This document shows, piece after piece, positions 53,526 to 61,466 of a stretch of DNA of 64,000 nt. A model generated the notes under the pieces. It was not told where the DNA came from and did not search any database. It saw only the letters and a list, made by a program, of their open reading frames with translations. Both the position numbers and the translations under genes were made by a program. Source of the stretch: Clostridiales bacterium UBA6386 (GTDB taxonomy: Bacteria > Bacillota > Clostridia > Oscillospirales > Oscillospiraceae). Numbering within the stretch: position 1 is the first letter of the stretch; each line of letters starts with the position of its first letter. The stretch spans positions 461-64,460 of the forward strand of contig DJQM01000059.1 of NCBI GenBank assembly GCA_002437585.1. Reading direction: 5' to 3'.

Positions 53526-53600
53526 GTAGGGGCGGCCATTGGCCGCCAGCATTCTCTGAATCCCGCAAGGTACGAGCGGGCGGCCAATGGCCGCCCCTAC
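53526..53600. repeat. GTAGGGG...CCCCTAC palindromic element
   Basis: Arms GTAGGGGCGGCCATTGGCCG and CGGCCAATGGCCGCCCCTAC are complementary over 22 bases (arms extend by two more), with a 31-base centre. Located between the kinase and galE, so it will form a strong hairpin in the joint transcript. Confidence 0.8.
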
Positions 53601-53637
53601 ACACTTGATTTTCCAATCTCTACTAAGGAGGCCATTT

Positions 53638-54654
53638 ATGAACATTCTGGTAACCGGCGGTGCCGGGTACATCGGCTCCCACACCTGCGTGGAGCTGCTA
53701 AACAGCGGCTACGGCGTGGTGGTGGTGGACAATCTGTGCAACTCCAACCCCAAGAGCCTGGAGCGGGTGGAAAAGCTCACCGGCAAGAAGCCCAAATTCT
53801 ACGAGGGCGACGTTCGGGACGAGGCACTGCTGCGCAAAGTTTTCACCGAGAACGAAATCGCCGCCGTCATTCACTTTGCCGGGCTGAAGGCCGTGGGCGA
53901 GTCCGTTGCCCAGCCCTGGCGGTATTACGACAACAACCTGAACACCACCCTGGCACTGACCAAGGTCATGGGCGAGATGGGCTGCAAGAAGATCATCTTC
54001 TCCTCCTCCGCCACCGTCTACTCCGGGGACAACGAAATGCCCCTGCGGGAGACCTCCCGCACCGGCGGCTGCACCAACCCCTACGGCTGGACCAAGTACA
54101 TGACCGAGCAGATCCTCTCCGGGATCAGCCACGCCGACCCTGAGTGGAACGTGGTGCTGCTGCGCTACTTTAACCCCATCGGTGCCCATGAAAGCGGCCT
54201 CATCGGCGAGGACCCCAGAGGCATTCCCAATAACCTGATGCCCTACATCACCCAGGTGGCCATCGGTCGCCGGGAGTGCCTGAGCATCTACGGAAACGAC
54301 TATCCCACCCCCGACGGCACCGGCGTCCGGGACTACATCCATGTGGTTGACCTGGCCAAGGGGCATGTGGCGGCGGTTGAGTATGTGGTAGGGCATCCTG
54401 GCTGCGAGGTGTTCAACCTGGGCACCGGCATTGGTTACAGCGTGCTGGACATGGTTCACGCCTTCGAGAAGGCCAATAACCTGACCGTGCCCTATAAAAT
54501 CGTAGGTCGCCGTCCCGGCGATCTGCCCACCTGCTACGCCGATCCTGCCAAGAGCGCGGAGATTCTGGGCTGGAAGGCCGAGAAGAACCTGGAGGATATG
54601 TGCCGGGATTCCTGGCGTTGGCAGACCCAGAACCCCATGGGCTACGGGGACTGA
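53638..54654 (+). CDS. galE: UDP-glucose 4-epimerase
   Basis: 338 aa from ATG at 53638 with AAGGAGG; an upstream ATG lies in the palindromic repeat. NAD-binding MNILVTGGAGYIGSHTCVEL, catalytic Ser/Tyr in FSSSATVYSGD and TNPYGWTKYMTEQI (YxxxK), and the GalE C-terminus WKAEKNLEDMCRDSW. Interconverts UDP-Glc and UDP-Gal (possibly UDP-GlcNAc/GalNAc). Probably co-transcribed with the NahK-like gene. Confidence 0.95.
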   Translation: MNILVTGGAGYIGSHTCVELLNSGYGVVVVDNLCNSNPKSLERVEKLTGKKPKFYEGDVRDEALLRKVFTENEIAAVIHFAGLKAVGESVAQPWRYYDNNLNTTLALTKVMGEMGCKKIIFSSSATVYSGDNEMPLRETSRTGGCTNPYGWTKYMTEQILSGISHADPEWNVVLLRYFNPIGAHESGLIGEDPRGIPNNLMPYITQVAIGRRECLSIYGNDYPTPDGTGVRDYIHVVDLAKGHVAAVEYVVGHPGCEVFNLGTGIGYSVLDMVHAFEKANNLTVPYKIVGRRPGDLPTCYADPAKSAEILGWKAEKNLEDMCRDSWRWQTQNPMGYGD

Positions 54655-54675
54655 GAAAATACGGCAAGATACGCA

Positions 54676-54714
54676 CCCCGCCGGGAGGAACGCTTCTCCC
54701 GGCGGGGTTTTGCT
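54676..54714 (+). terminator. Terminator after galE
   Basis: CCCCGCCGGGAG (54676-54687) pairs with CTCCCGGCGGGG (54696-54707), followed by TTTTGCTT. Confidence 0.88.
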
Positions 54715-54864
54715 TGCGATATCGGGCGGCTGAAAGAAGGCCGTTCCCCTCCGGGGTGGTGCTCCGCGCAGGGCGTTCAGATCAATTGGCGGCAGCAATT
54801 GCACAATCATGCGCACCATGACGGATGAGGGCTGTTGACTATCTCAGACAGACCCTATTTAGGC
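54715..54864. other. Non-coding, repeat fragment only
   Basis: Contains GGTGGTGCTCCGCGCAGGGC, related to the 48585 repeat, and no gene I can support. Confidence 0.4.
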
Positions 54865-54893
54865 GTGACTTTTCTGTCAAAGGGTGCTATAAT
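54865..54893 (+). promoter_or_regulatory. Promoter upstream of a MITE and the FMN dehydrogenase
   Basis: GTGACT (54865-54870), 17-base spacer, perfect TATAAT (54888-54893). The gene starts 258 bases downstream because a ~220-bp element lies between. Confidence 0.6.
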
Positions 54894-54900
54894 GACGCCA

Positions 54901-55121
54901 GGGAAGCCCCGCGCAATTGTCCCTTCCCGTCTCAGCCGCCTGTTTGCCCCATTTCTTCCGTTTGAAAAACGGGAAATATGGCGCAGCCATCGCCAGCGGA
55001 TGCTGGCTTACGGATGCGGCGTACCCCTTGCGGGTGCATACAGGATTCCGGCCTTTCCCAAACCTCGAACCGGGAAAGACATCCCGGCTGAGACTTCCTG
55101 CCGAATTGCGCGGTGCTGCCC
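54901..55121. mobile_element. ~220-bp MITE-like element, FMN-dehydrogenase leader copy
   Basis: Ends GGGAAGCCCCGCGCAATTGT and the reverse complement of GAATTGCGCGGTGCTGCCC are inverted repeats; CTCAGCC/GGCTGAG lie further in. The core shares GTTTGAAAAACG, GCTTACGGATGCGGC and CCCCTTGCGGGTGCATACAG with the copy at 45926, in the same orientation. A possible CA duplication flanks it instead of TA. It forms most of the 5' leader of the next gene. Confidence 0.7.
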
Positions 55122-55151
55122 CAGGATAAAAACGTTTAGGGGGAAATCCAT

Positions 55152-56174
55152 ATGACTTATTCCGAAGTACTTGCCAATGCCCGCCAGGCCATGAGTCCCA
55201 ACTGCAAGGCCTGCCCCGTGTGCAACGGCCGAGCCTGCACCAATCACGTTCCCGGCCCCGGTGCCAAGGGCGTGGGCGACAACGCCATCCGCAATTTCGA
55301 TGCCTGGCAGCACATCCGGGTGAACATGGACACCATCCACGACAGCGGCGATCCGGACACCTGCCTGGAGCTGTTCGGAAAACGCTTCCGCTATCCCTTC
55401 TTCGCCGGCCCCGTGGGCGCAGTGACCATGCACTACTCCGACAAGTACGACGACCTGGCCTACAACAACGTGCTGGTCAAGGCCTGCGCGGATAACGGCA
55501 TTGCCGCCTTCACCGGCGACGGTCTGAACGCCGACGTGATGAAGTCCGCCTGCGGTGCCATCGCCGCCCGGGACGGCATGGGCGTGCCCACAGTCAAGCC
55601 CTGGAACCAGGAGACCGTGAGAGCCAAAATGGAGCTGGTACACGCCTCCCACTGCTTCGCCGTGGCCATGGACGTGGACGGCGCGGGTCTGCCCTTCCTG
55701 AAGGGCATGAACCCTCCCGCTGGCAGCAAGACCGTGGCGCAGCTGGCGGAAATCGCCCGGATGGCAGGCAAGCCCTTCATCGTCAAGGGTATTATGACCG
55801 TCAAGGGTGCTCTGAAGGCTCAGCAGGCCGGTGCCGCCGCCATTGTGGTCAGCAACCACGGCGGCCGTGTTCTCGACCAATGTCCCGCCACCGCTGAGGT
55901 GCTTCCCGGCATTGTGGAAGCCCTGAAGGGCAGCGGCGTGAAAATTCTGGTGGACGGCGGCCTGCGCAGCGGCGTGGACGTGTTCAAGGCTCTGGCCATG
56001 GGCGCGGACGCGGTGATCATCGCCCGCCCCTTCGTCTGCGCGGTCTACGGCGGCGGCGAGGAAGGCGTGAAGCTGTACATCGACAAGATCGGCGGCGAGC
56101 TGGAAGACGCCATGACCATGTGCGGCGCGAAGAGCCTGAAGGACATCACCCCGGATATGATTTTCGTCCGGTAA
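55152..56174 (+). CDS. FMN-dependent 2-hydroxyacid dehydrogenase (LldD/glycolate-oxidase family)
   Basis: 340 aa TIM-barrel. FMN/catalytic signatures: FFAGPVGAVTM, GKPFIVKGIMTV (Lys), AIVVSNHGGRVLDQ with the catalytic His and Arg, ILVDGGLRSGVDVFKALAMG and GADAVIIARPFV. Unusual for the family is an N-terminal cysteine cluster CKACPVCNGRAC (residues 18-29). In an anaerobe it is more likely a dehydrogenase or redox-sensing enzyme than an oxidase. Natural substrate unknown; L-lactate-like acids are typical. Single-gene unit. Confidence 0.85.
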   Translation: MTYSEVLANARQAMSPNCKACPVCNGRACTNHVPGPGAKGVGDNAIRNFDAWQHIRVNMDTIHDSGDPDTCLELFGKRFRYPFFAGPVGAVTMHYSDKYDDLAYNNVLVKACADNGIAAFTGDGLNADVMKSACGAIAARDGMGVPTVKPWNQETVRAKMELVHASHCFAVAMDVDGAGLPFLKGMNPPAGSKTVAQLAEIARMAGKPFIVKGIMTVKGALKAQQAGAAAIVVSNHGGRVLDQCPATAEVLPGIVEALKGSGVKILVDGGLRSGVDVFKALAMGADAVIIARPFVCAVYGGGEEGVKLYIDKIGGELEDAMTMCGAKSLKDITPDMIFVR

Positions 56175-56192
56175 GCGGGCTTCTATGTCATA

Positions 56193-56229
56193 TTGGCTCC
56201 CCTTGGACACCCAGGGGGAGCCAATTTTG
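56193..56229 (+). terminator. Terminator after the FMN dehydrogenase
   Basis: TTGGCTCCCCTTGG pairs with CCAGGGGGAGCCAA (one bulge), then TTTTG. Confidence 0.85.
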
Positions 56230-56430
56230 TTCCCGCTGGGGCAGGCCGATATATGCTTGTCATTGCGAACCGCTGCCAAAGTATTAGCGTTTTCGCACTG
56301 CCCTCTCAGGAGAAGGCTTGAAGGCCATTTTCCGCAACGCAGAAATTCCTGCGCAGAACGCACAATATGAATTTTTTGTGAACTAAAAATTTGTTAATTG
56401 TTACGAATCTTCTCCGTCGCAGACAGTTGT
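56230..56430. other. Non-coding with a GTCATTGCGA half-site
   Basis: GTCATTGCGAACCGCTGCC starts at 56259 without its inverted partner. The remainder is AT-rich towards the next promoter; no gene seen. Confidence 0.4.
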
Positions 56431-56432
56431 GC

Positions 56433-56461
56433 TTCACAAACGGACAAGCCCGGTGTATAAT
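56433..56461 (+). promoter_or_regulatory. Promoter of the small protein/cstA operon
   Basis: TTCACA (56433-56438), 17-base spacer, perfect TATAAT (56456-56461). Confidence 0.65.
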
Positions 56462-56518
56462 AAAGTCGTCGTTTCGCCGTACCTCCCGGAAAGCAGTGGA
56501 AAACAGAAAGGAACGCCT

Positions 56519-57037
56519 ATGGATCTCACCCCTGAGCAGCAGCTGAACCGGCTGCTGGATGCCTATTCTCACGCCTATGATGTGGAGCGTGACGTGACCG
56601 TGGAGGATACGGTTTATCCCGCCATGGCCACCTACTTCCTGCGGGACGAGAATTACCTGATTTCCAGAAAGCACGTTCTTTCGGCACTGGAGCAGCACGA
56701 ATATGTGTACTTCCTCCAGGTCGAGCACCTGAGCGCGGAGAGCCTGCAGGAGCACATCGACCGCACCAAGGCGGCGGGGCTGTCTCTGGTTCACCCCCAC
56801 AAGGAGCACATGTTTTCCAATGTAGGTCTGGTGGTGCTGGCGGACACCATTTCGCCGGAGGCGAAAACACTGCTGAAGCGTACCCGCTTCCGCAAATACT
56901 ACATGCTGGGACTCCAGGGCTGGACGGAGTATCAGCTGGCAGCTATGGAAACATCCACCGGAAGCTTCTACTCCAATCCAGCGGGTGTAGGGGCCAGAAA
57001 GAATCTGGAGCGGAACTTCCGCCCCCGGAAAAAGTGA
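56519..57037 (+). CDS. Conserved small protein co-transcribed with cstA, function unknown
   Basis: 172 aa from ATG at 56519 (AGAAAGGAACGCCT upstream); an earlier in-frame ATG at 56429 precedes the promoter. Soluble, alpha/beta in appearance, no known motif; features include ALEQHEYVYFLQVEHLSAES, VHPHKEHMFSNVGLVV and a basic tail. Proteins of this type sit directly before CstA genes in related bacteria as I recall. It may be an accessory or regulator of the transporter (inference). Confidence 0.75.
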   Translation: MDLTPEQQLNRLLDAYSHAYDVERDVTVEDTVYPAMATYFLRDENYLISRKHVLSALEQHEYVYFLQVEHLSAESLQEHIDRTKAAGLSLVHPHKEHMFSNVGLVVLADTISPEAKTLLKRTRFRKYYMLGLQGWTEYQLAAMETSTGSFYSNPAGVGARKNLERNFRPRKK

Positions 57038-57059
57038 AAGAAAGGGAGTTATCAATCCA

Positions 57060-58790
57060 ATGAACGGTCTCGTACTTCTTCTGATCGGAATCGCCGTTCT
57101 CCTGTGCGGCTACATCTTCTACGGCCGCTACCTGTGCATCAAGTGGGGCGTCGGCGAAACCAACGAGCCCACCCCCGCGCACACCATGGAGGACGGTATC
57201 GACTACGTTCCCGCCAAGGCCCCTGTGCTGATGGGACACCACTTCTCCTCCATCGCCGGCGCCGGCCCCATTACCGGCCCCATCTCCGCCGCCATGTTCG
57301 GCTGGCTGCCCTGCATGCTGTGGATCCTGGTGGGCGGCATTTTCTTCGGCGGCGTCCATGACTTCGGCGCGCTGTTCGCCTCCGTCCGCCACAAGGGCAA
57401 GTCCATCGGCGAGATCATCTCCGCCAATATGGGCCTGCGGGCAAAGCGTCTGTTCATCATCTTCTCCTACCTGACCCTGATTCTGGTGGTGGCCGCCTTC
57501 GCCTCCATCGTGGCCGGAACCTTCGCCGCCAAGTTCGTGGACGGTCAGGTGGATCTGGCCGCCTCCGCCACCCCCGCTTCCGTGGCCATGGTTTCCCTGC
57601 TATTCATTGTCATCGCCATTGCCTTCGGCTTCATGGTCTACCGCCGGAACGCGCCCATGGGCATTTCCACCATCGCCGGTGTCATCGCCATCTGCCTGTG
57701 CATGGCCATCGGCATGAACTGGCACCCCCTGTACCTGTCCAACACCGCCTGGATGTGGATCGTCGGCCTGTACATCGCCGTTGCCTCCGTCACCCCCGTG
57801 TGGATCCTGCTCCAGCCCCGTGACTACCTGTCCTCCTTCCTGCTGTACGGCATGATGATCGTGTCCGTCTTCGGCATTGTGGTCGCCCATCCCAACATGG
57901 TGGATTCCGCCGGTGCAGGTCTCGTCGCCATCGGCGACGGCGTGAACGCTGCCGGCATCCGGCAGCCCATCTTCCCGGTGCTGTTCACCACCATTGCCTG
58001 CGGCGCCATCTCCGGCTTCCATTCCCTGGTTTCCTCCGGCACCACCTCCAAGCAGCTGGATAAGGAGACCGATGCCAAGCCCATCGCCTACGGCGGTATG
58101 CTGCTGGAGTGCGTGCTGGCCGTCATCACCCTGGTTGCCATCGCCTACGCCCGTCAGACCGGCCACACTGCCGGTGCTACCGACATCTTCGCCGGCGGCG
58201 TTGCCGGTATGGCTTCTCAGATCGCCGGCGGCAATGCGACCCTGTTCAGCATCCTGTACACCCTGCTGGTTCTGACCTACTCGGCCTTCTGCCTGACCTC
58301 TCTGGACACCGCCACCCGTCTGGCTCGGTTCATGTTCCAGGAGTTCTGGATCGACGGCACCAAGGGCGAAACCCCCGAAAACGTCACCGGCCTGAAGAAG
58401 TTCATGGCCAACCCCTATGTGGCCACCATCATCACCGTGGTTCTGGGCATTCTGCTGGGTCTGAACGGCTACACCAAGATCTGGGCACTGTTCGGCTCCG
58501 CCAACCAGCTGCTGGCCGCTCTGGGTCTGCTGGCTGTGGCTACCTGGCTGGGCAACGTGGGCAAGGACAACAAGATGTTCCTGTTCCCCATGGCCTTCAT
58601 GCTGCTCGTAACCATCGCCTCCCTGCTGATCAATTCCTGGCAGCAGTTGGGTCTGATCCTGGCCGGCGGTGCCGACTGGGGTCCCTACGTTCAGGTGATC
58701 CTGGGTCTGCTGCTGGTTGTCCTGGCCGTGGTTCTGGCCATCGAGGGCATTACCACCATCGTCAAGCAGAAGAAGACCGTCAAGGCCTGA
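57060..58790 (+). CDS. cstA: CstA-family transporter (peptide/pyruvate uptake)
   Basis: 576 aa, shorter than the ~700-aa E. coli CstA but typical for Firmicutes. Many membrane segments; CstA signatures include the early YGRYLCIKWGV, the HHFSSIAGAGPITGP motif near residue 60, VHDFGALFASVRHKGKSIGE and the C-terminal FGSANQLLAALGLLAVATW. Characterised members import peptides or pyruvate during carbon limitation. A 22-base gap follows the small upstream gene, so they are co-transcribed. Confidence 0.92.
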   Translation: MNGLVLLLIGIAVLLCGYIFYGRYLCIKWGVGETNEPTPAHTMEDGIDYVPAKAPVLMGHHFSSIAGAGPITGPISAAMFGWLPCMLWILVGGIFFGGVHDFGALFASVRHKGKSIGEIISANMGLRAKRLFIIFSYLTLILVVAAFASIVAGTFAAKFVDGQVDLAASATPASVAMVSLLFIVIAIAFGFMVYRRNAPMGISTIAGVIAICLCMAIGMNWHPLYLSNTAWMWIVGLYIAVASVTPVWILLQPRDYLSSFLLYGMMIVSVFGIVVAHPNMVDSAGAGLVAIGDGVNAAGIRQPIFPVLFTTIACGAISGFHSLVSSGTTSKQLDKETDAKPIAYGGMLLECVLAVITLVAIAYARQTGHTAGATDIFAGGVAGMASQIAGGNATLFSILYTLLVLTYSAFCLTSLDTATRLARFMFQEFWIDGTKGETPENVTGLKKFMANPYVATIITVVLGILLGLNGYTKIWALFGSANQLLAALGLLAVATWLGNVGKDNKMFLFPMAFMLLVTIASLLINSWQQLGLILAGGADWGPYVQVILGLLLVVLAVVLAIEGITTIVKQKKTVKA

Positions 58791-58810
58791 TTCTTCCATC
58801 CCGCCAGGCT

Positions 58811-58842
58811 CCCCGGATGCGGCTGCATCCGGGGATTTTTTC
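58811..58842 (+). terminator. Terminator after cstA
   Basis: CCCCGGATGC/GCATCCGGGG with a 4-base loop, followed by ATTTTTTC. Confidence 0.9.
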
Positions 58843-58918
58843 TGGACACATATGCCCCTGCTGCTTTGCAAGGACACGGTTTCACCAAAGTGCCCGCAAT
58901 GTACTGATATGTACCCCC

Positions 58919-58946
58919 TTGCACTTTTCCAAAAAATGATTATAAT
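58919..58946 (+). promoter_or_regulatory. Promoter of the MATE gene
   Basis: TTGCAC (58919-58924), 16-base spacer, TATAAT (58941-58946), 51 bases before the start. Confidence 0.75.
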
Positions 58947-58997
58947 AACACTGCTATATCAAATCTATGTCAAATTCCTGTAAGGAGGGTATGAACC

Positions 58998-60350
58998 GTG
59001 GCAAAGCCCAACCGTGGAATGCTGGAAGGCCCGCTGCTTCCCGCCATTGTTTCCTACGCGGTTCCCATTATCTTCACCAGCGTTTTGCAGCTGCTGTTCA
59101 ACGCCGCCGATCTGGTGGTGGTGGGTCAGTTCTGCGGCAGCGTCAGCGTGGCCGCCGTAGGCTCCACCAGCTCCTTGACCAACCTGTTGGTGAATTTCTT
59201 CATTGGTCTGTCCATCGGCGCGGGCATTACCGTGGCTCACGGCCTGGGCAGCCGGGAGGATGCCGTGGTGCAGAACACCGTTCACACCGCCATTCCCACG
59301 GCTCTGGTCAGCGGCGTGGCTCTGACCGTCGTCGGTGTGTGCTTCTCCAGCAACTTTCTGGAGATGATGGGCACCCCGGACAACGTTCTGCCCCTTTCCA
59401 CGGTGTATATGCAGATCTATTTCTGCGGCAGCACCTTCACCATGGTCTATAACTTCTGCGCCGCCATTTTACGGGCGGCAGGGGACACCAAGGGGCCTCT
59501 GGCTTACCTGACCATTGCGGGCATTGTGAACGTGATCCTCAACATTTTCTTCGTCACGCAGCTGGATATGAACGTAGCCGGCGTAGCCCTGGCCACCACC
59601 ATTTCCCAGGGCATTTCCGCGGTGCTTGTCACCTGGGCACTGATGAAGCGGGAGGATGCCTGCCGCTTTAGCCCGAAAAAGATGCGGTTCCACCCCGCTC
59701 AGCTGTCGAAAATTCTCCGTCTGGGTCTGCCCGCAGGCATTCAAAGCTCCCTGTTCTCCATTTCCAATGTGCTGATCCAGTCCTCCGTCAACTCCTTTGG
59801 CGACGTGTGCATGTCCGGCAGTGCCGCCGCAGGCAATATCGAGGGCTTTGTCTTCGCCATCCAGGATTCTTTCCAGCAGACGGCGGTGAATTTCACCGGT
59901 CAGAACATGGGTGCCCACAAATTCCGCCGTGCCCGGCGGATTCTGTGGACCTGCATGGGCTGCGTGACGGTGGTTGGCCTGGTCTTCGGCTTCTCCGCCT
60001 GGTACTTTGGGGAGCAGCTTCTGTCCATTTACATCACCGACTCCCCCACGGCCACGGCCTACGGCATGGTACGGCTGAGCCTGATCACCCTGCCCTATTT
60101 CCTCTGCGGCCAGATGAACGTATCCACCGGTGCCCTGCGGGGCATGGGAGCCTCTCTGACCCCCATGATTATCTCCATCCTGGGTATCTGCGCCTTCCGG
60201 GTGTTCTGGATCTACACCTTCTTCCAGGCCATCCACACCCCGGAGTGTCTTTTCGTCTCCTATCCCATTTCCTGGGCTCTGACCCTGATTGCCCAGATGA
60301 TTGCCTATTTCCTGATTCGCAGGAAGTACCCGAAAGAAGACTGCACATAA
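58998..60350 (+). CDS. MATE-family multidrug/metabolite exporter
   Basis: 450 aa with GTG start; AGGAGGG lies 8-14 bases upstream. Twelve predicted membrane segments in two halves; typical MATE beginning MLEGPLLPAIVSYAVPIIFT and VVGQFCGSVSVAAVGSTSSL, second half IEGFVFAIQDSFQQTAVNFT and QNMGAHKFRRARR. Uses Na+ or H+ gradients to export organic cations or metabolites. Stand-alone gene; no specific substrate. Confidence 0.92.
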   Translation: MAKPNRGMLEGPLLPAIVSYAVPIIFTSVLQLLFNAADLVVVGQFCGSVSVAAVGSTSSLTNLLVNFFIGLSIGAGITVAHGLGSREDAVVQNTVHTAIPTALVSGVALTVVGVCFSSNFLEMMGTPDNVLPLSTVYMQIYFCGSTFTMVYNFCAAILRAAGDTKGPLAYLTIAGIVNVILNIFFVTQLDMNVAGVALATTISQGISAVLVTWALMKREDACRFSPKKMRFHPAQLSKILRLGLPAGIQSSLFSISNVLIQSSVNSFGDVCMSGSAAAGNIEGFVFAIQDSFQQTAVNFTGQNMGAHKFRRARRILWTCMGCVTVVGLVFGFSAWYFGEQLLSIYITDSPTATAYGMVRLSLITLPYFLCGQMNVSTGALRGMGASLTPMIISILGICAFRVFWIYTFFQAIHTPECLFVSYPISWALTLIAQMIAYFLIRRKYPKEDCT

Positions 60351-60389
60351 CAAACGGCTCCCCTTGATAACCAAGGGGAGCCGTTTGTT
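60351..60389. terminator. Bidirectional terminator
   Basis: CAAACGGCTCCCCTTG pairs with CAAGGGGAGCCGTTTG around a 5-base loop. It lies between the convergent MATE and phosphoribosyltransferase genes. Confidence 0.88.
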
Positions 60390-60398
60390 CCGTTATGC

Positions 60399-60953
60399 TT
60401 AGCCCAGCACCGTTCCGTCGGGATGGAACAGGGGCAGCTTCTCCAGATAAATCAGATCCTTGCGCTCCTGGGCGTCGCCCTCGGCAAGGATGGCCATCCG
60501 ACCGCAGATGGTACCCCCGGCCTTCTCGACCAGAGCCTCCAGCGCGTGAAGGCTCTCACCGGTGGAGATCACATCGTCCACAATGAGAATTTTCTTGCCC
60601 TTCATCAGTGCCGCGTCCGCGCCGTCCAGATACAGCTTCTGCTCCTTGGCGGTGGTGATGGAGTGGACGCTGACGCCAAAGATGTCCCGCATGTACAGCT
60701 TGGGGCCTTTGCGAGCCAGGAAGTACTTCCGGTTGCCGGCCTGACGAGCCATTTCGTGAGCCAGCGGAATGCCCTTGGCTTCGGCGGTGATGATATAGTC
60801 ATAGGCGGGTGCCCGATCCAGCAGCTCCCTGGCGCAGGCCACGGTCAGCTCCGGGTCGCCGAAGATCACGAAGCCCGCGATGGACAGGTTCTCGTTCAGG
60901 GGGCAGATGGGAAGATCCCGCTCCAGCCCGGCGATGGTCATATGGTAGTACAT
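60399..60953 (-). CDS. Adenine/xanthine-type phosphoribosyltransferase
   Basis: 184 aa from ATG at 60953 with AAGGAG 9 bases upstream; longer frames run into the promoter. Conserved parts: FVIFGDPELTVACARELLDR, IITAEAKGIPLAHEMARQAG, and the PRPP-binding signature KILIVDDVISTGES. Catalyses transfer of ribose-5-phosphate to a purine base; which base (adenine, xanthine or another) is uncertain. Strong promoter; monocistronic. Confidence 0.88.
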   Translation of the reverse strand: MYYHMTIAGLERDLPICPLNENLSIAGFVIFGDPELTVACARELLDRAPAYDYIITAEAKGIPLAHEMARQAGNRKYFLARKGPKLYMRDIFGVSVHSITTAKEQKLYLDGADAALMKGKKILIVDDVISTGESLHALEALVEKAGGTICGRMAILAEGDAQERKDLIYLEKLPLFHPDGTVLG

Positions 60954-61002
60954 GGGAAGCATCTCCTTATTCTCTGGAGCAAGGCTCCTTTTATCTGGTT
61001 TT

Positions 61003-61030
61003 ATTATACAACTGAGACCCAAAAAGTCAA
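61003..61030 (-). promoter_or_regulatory. Promoter of the phosphoribosyltransferase gene
   Basis: Minus strand TTGACT (61030-61025), 16-base spacer, TATAAT (61008-61003). GGCACACCACACAATTCGGC beside the -35 resembles an end of the 113-bp MITE. Confidence 0.75.
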
Positions 61031-61066
61031 GGCACACCACACAATTCGGCAAATTCCCGACACGGA

Positions 61067-61100
61067 AAAGCCCCCGATGGGGAAACCATCGGGGGCTTTC
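61067..61100. terminator. Perfect hairpin, probable terminator
   Basis: AAAGCCCCCGATGG pairs with CCATCGGGGGCTTT around GGAAA. It ends the histidine-side transcription region or protects the purine gene from read-through; no gene ends directly beside it. Confidence 0.65.
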
Positions 61101-61453
61101 GCTTGGGGTTTGGAAAGAAGAGAGGTAGAAAAGAGGATTCTACGGAGTTCGAAAGGAAGCGGCTCACGGCTTCCGCAACCTTTCTTGTCTTTAAGATACT
61201 TGGTGCTTTTGAACAGCCAATAACAGAATTGAAAACAAAATTCGACAAATTTGTTAACACCGGGTGCCCCGGCGGGCAATGCGTGCACCAGCTGGTCTAT
61301 TCTCGCAAGGCTATAGGGTACCGCTCGGTATCGTTCTGTTTACAGAGTAGAAACGAAAAACGCATGTCATTGCGAGGAGGCGAATGTGGTATAATAATTT
61401 TGGACAACTCAGAAAATGACAAAAAGGAGAGAAGCGAGATGCCCACGCCGTAA
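61101..61453 (+). other. Orphan promoter/ribosome-site remnant with 4-codon ORF
   Basis: GTCATTGCGAGGAGG at 61366 is a repeat end; TATAAT at 61390-61395 and AAAAAGGAGAGAAGCGAG precede an ATG (61439) that encodes only MPTP before TAA. The rest (61101-61365) shows no supported gene. It looks like a leader whose gene was lost at the junction with hisB. Confidence 0.45.
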
Positions 61454-61466
61454 TCGATGATGCCGG

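Noticed and set aside
53526..53600. Possible CRISPR repeat or attachment site
   Set aside because: Only a single palindrome with no regular spacing and no cas or integrase genes; it fits the GTAGGGG hairpin family instead.
61103..61453. 116-aa plus-strand frame ending in MPTP
   Set aside because: No ribosome site at its start; it passes through a repeat end and a promoter-like box and has no recognisable fold.
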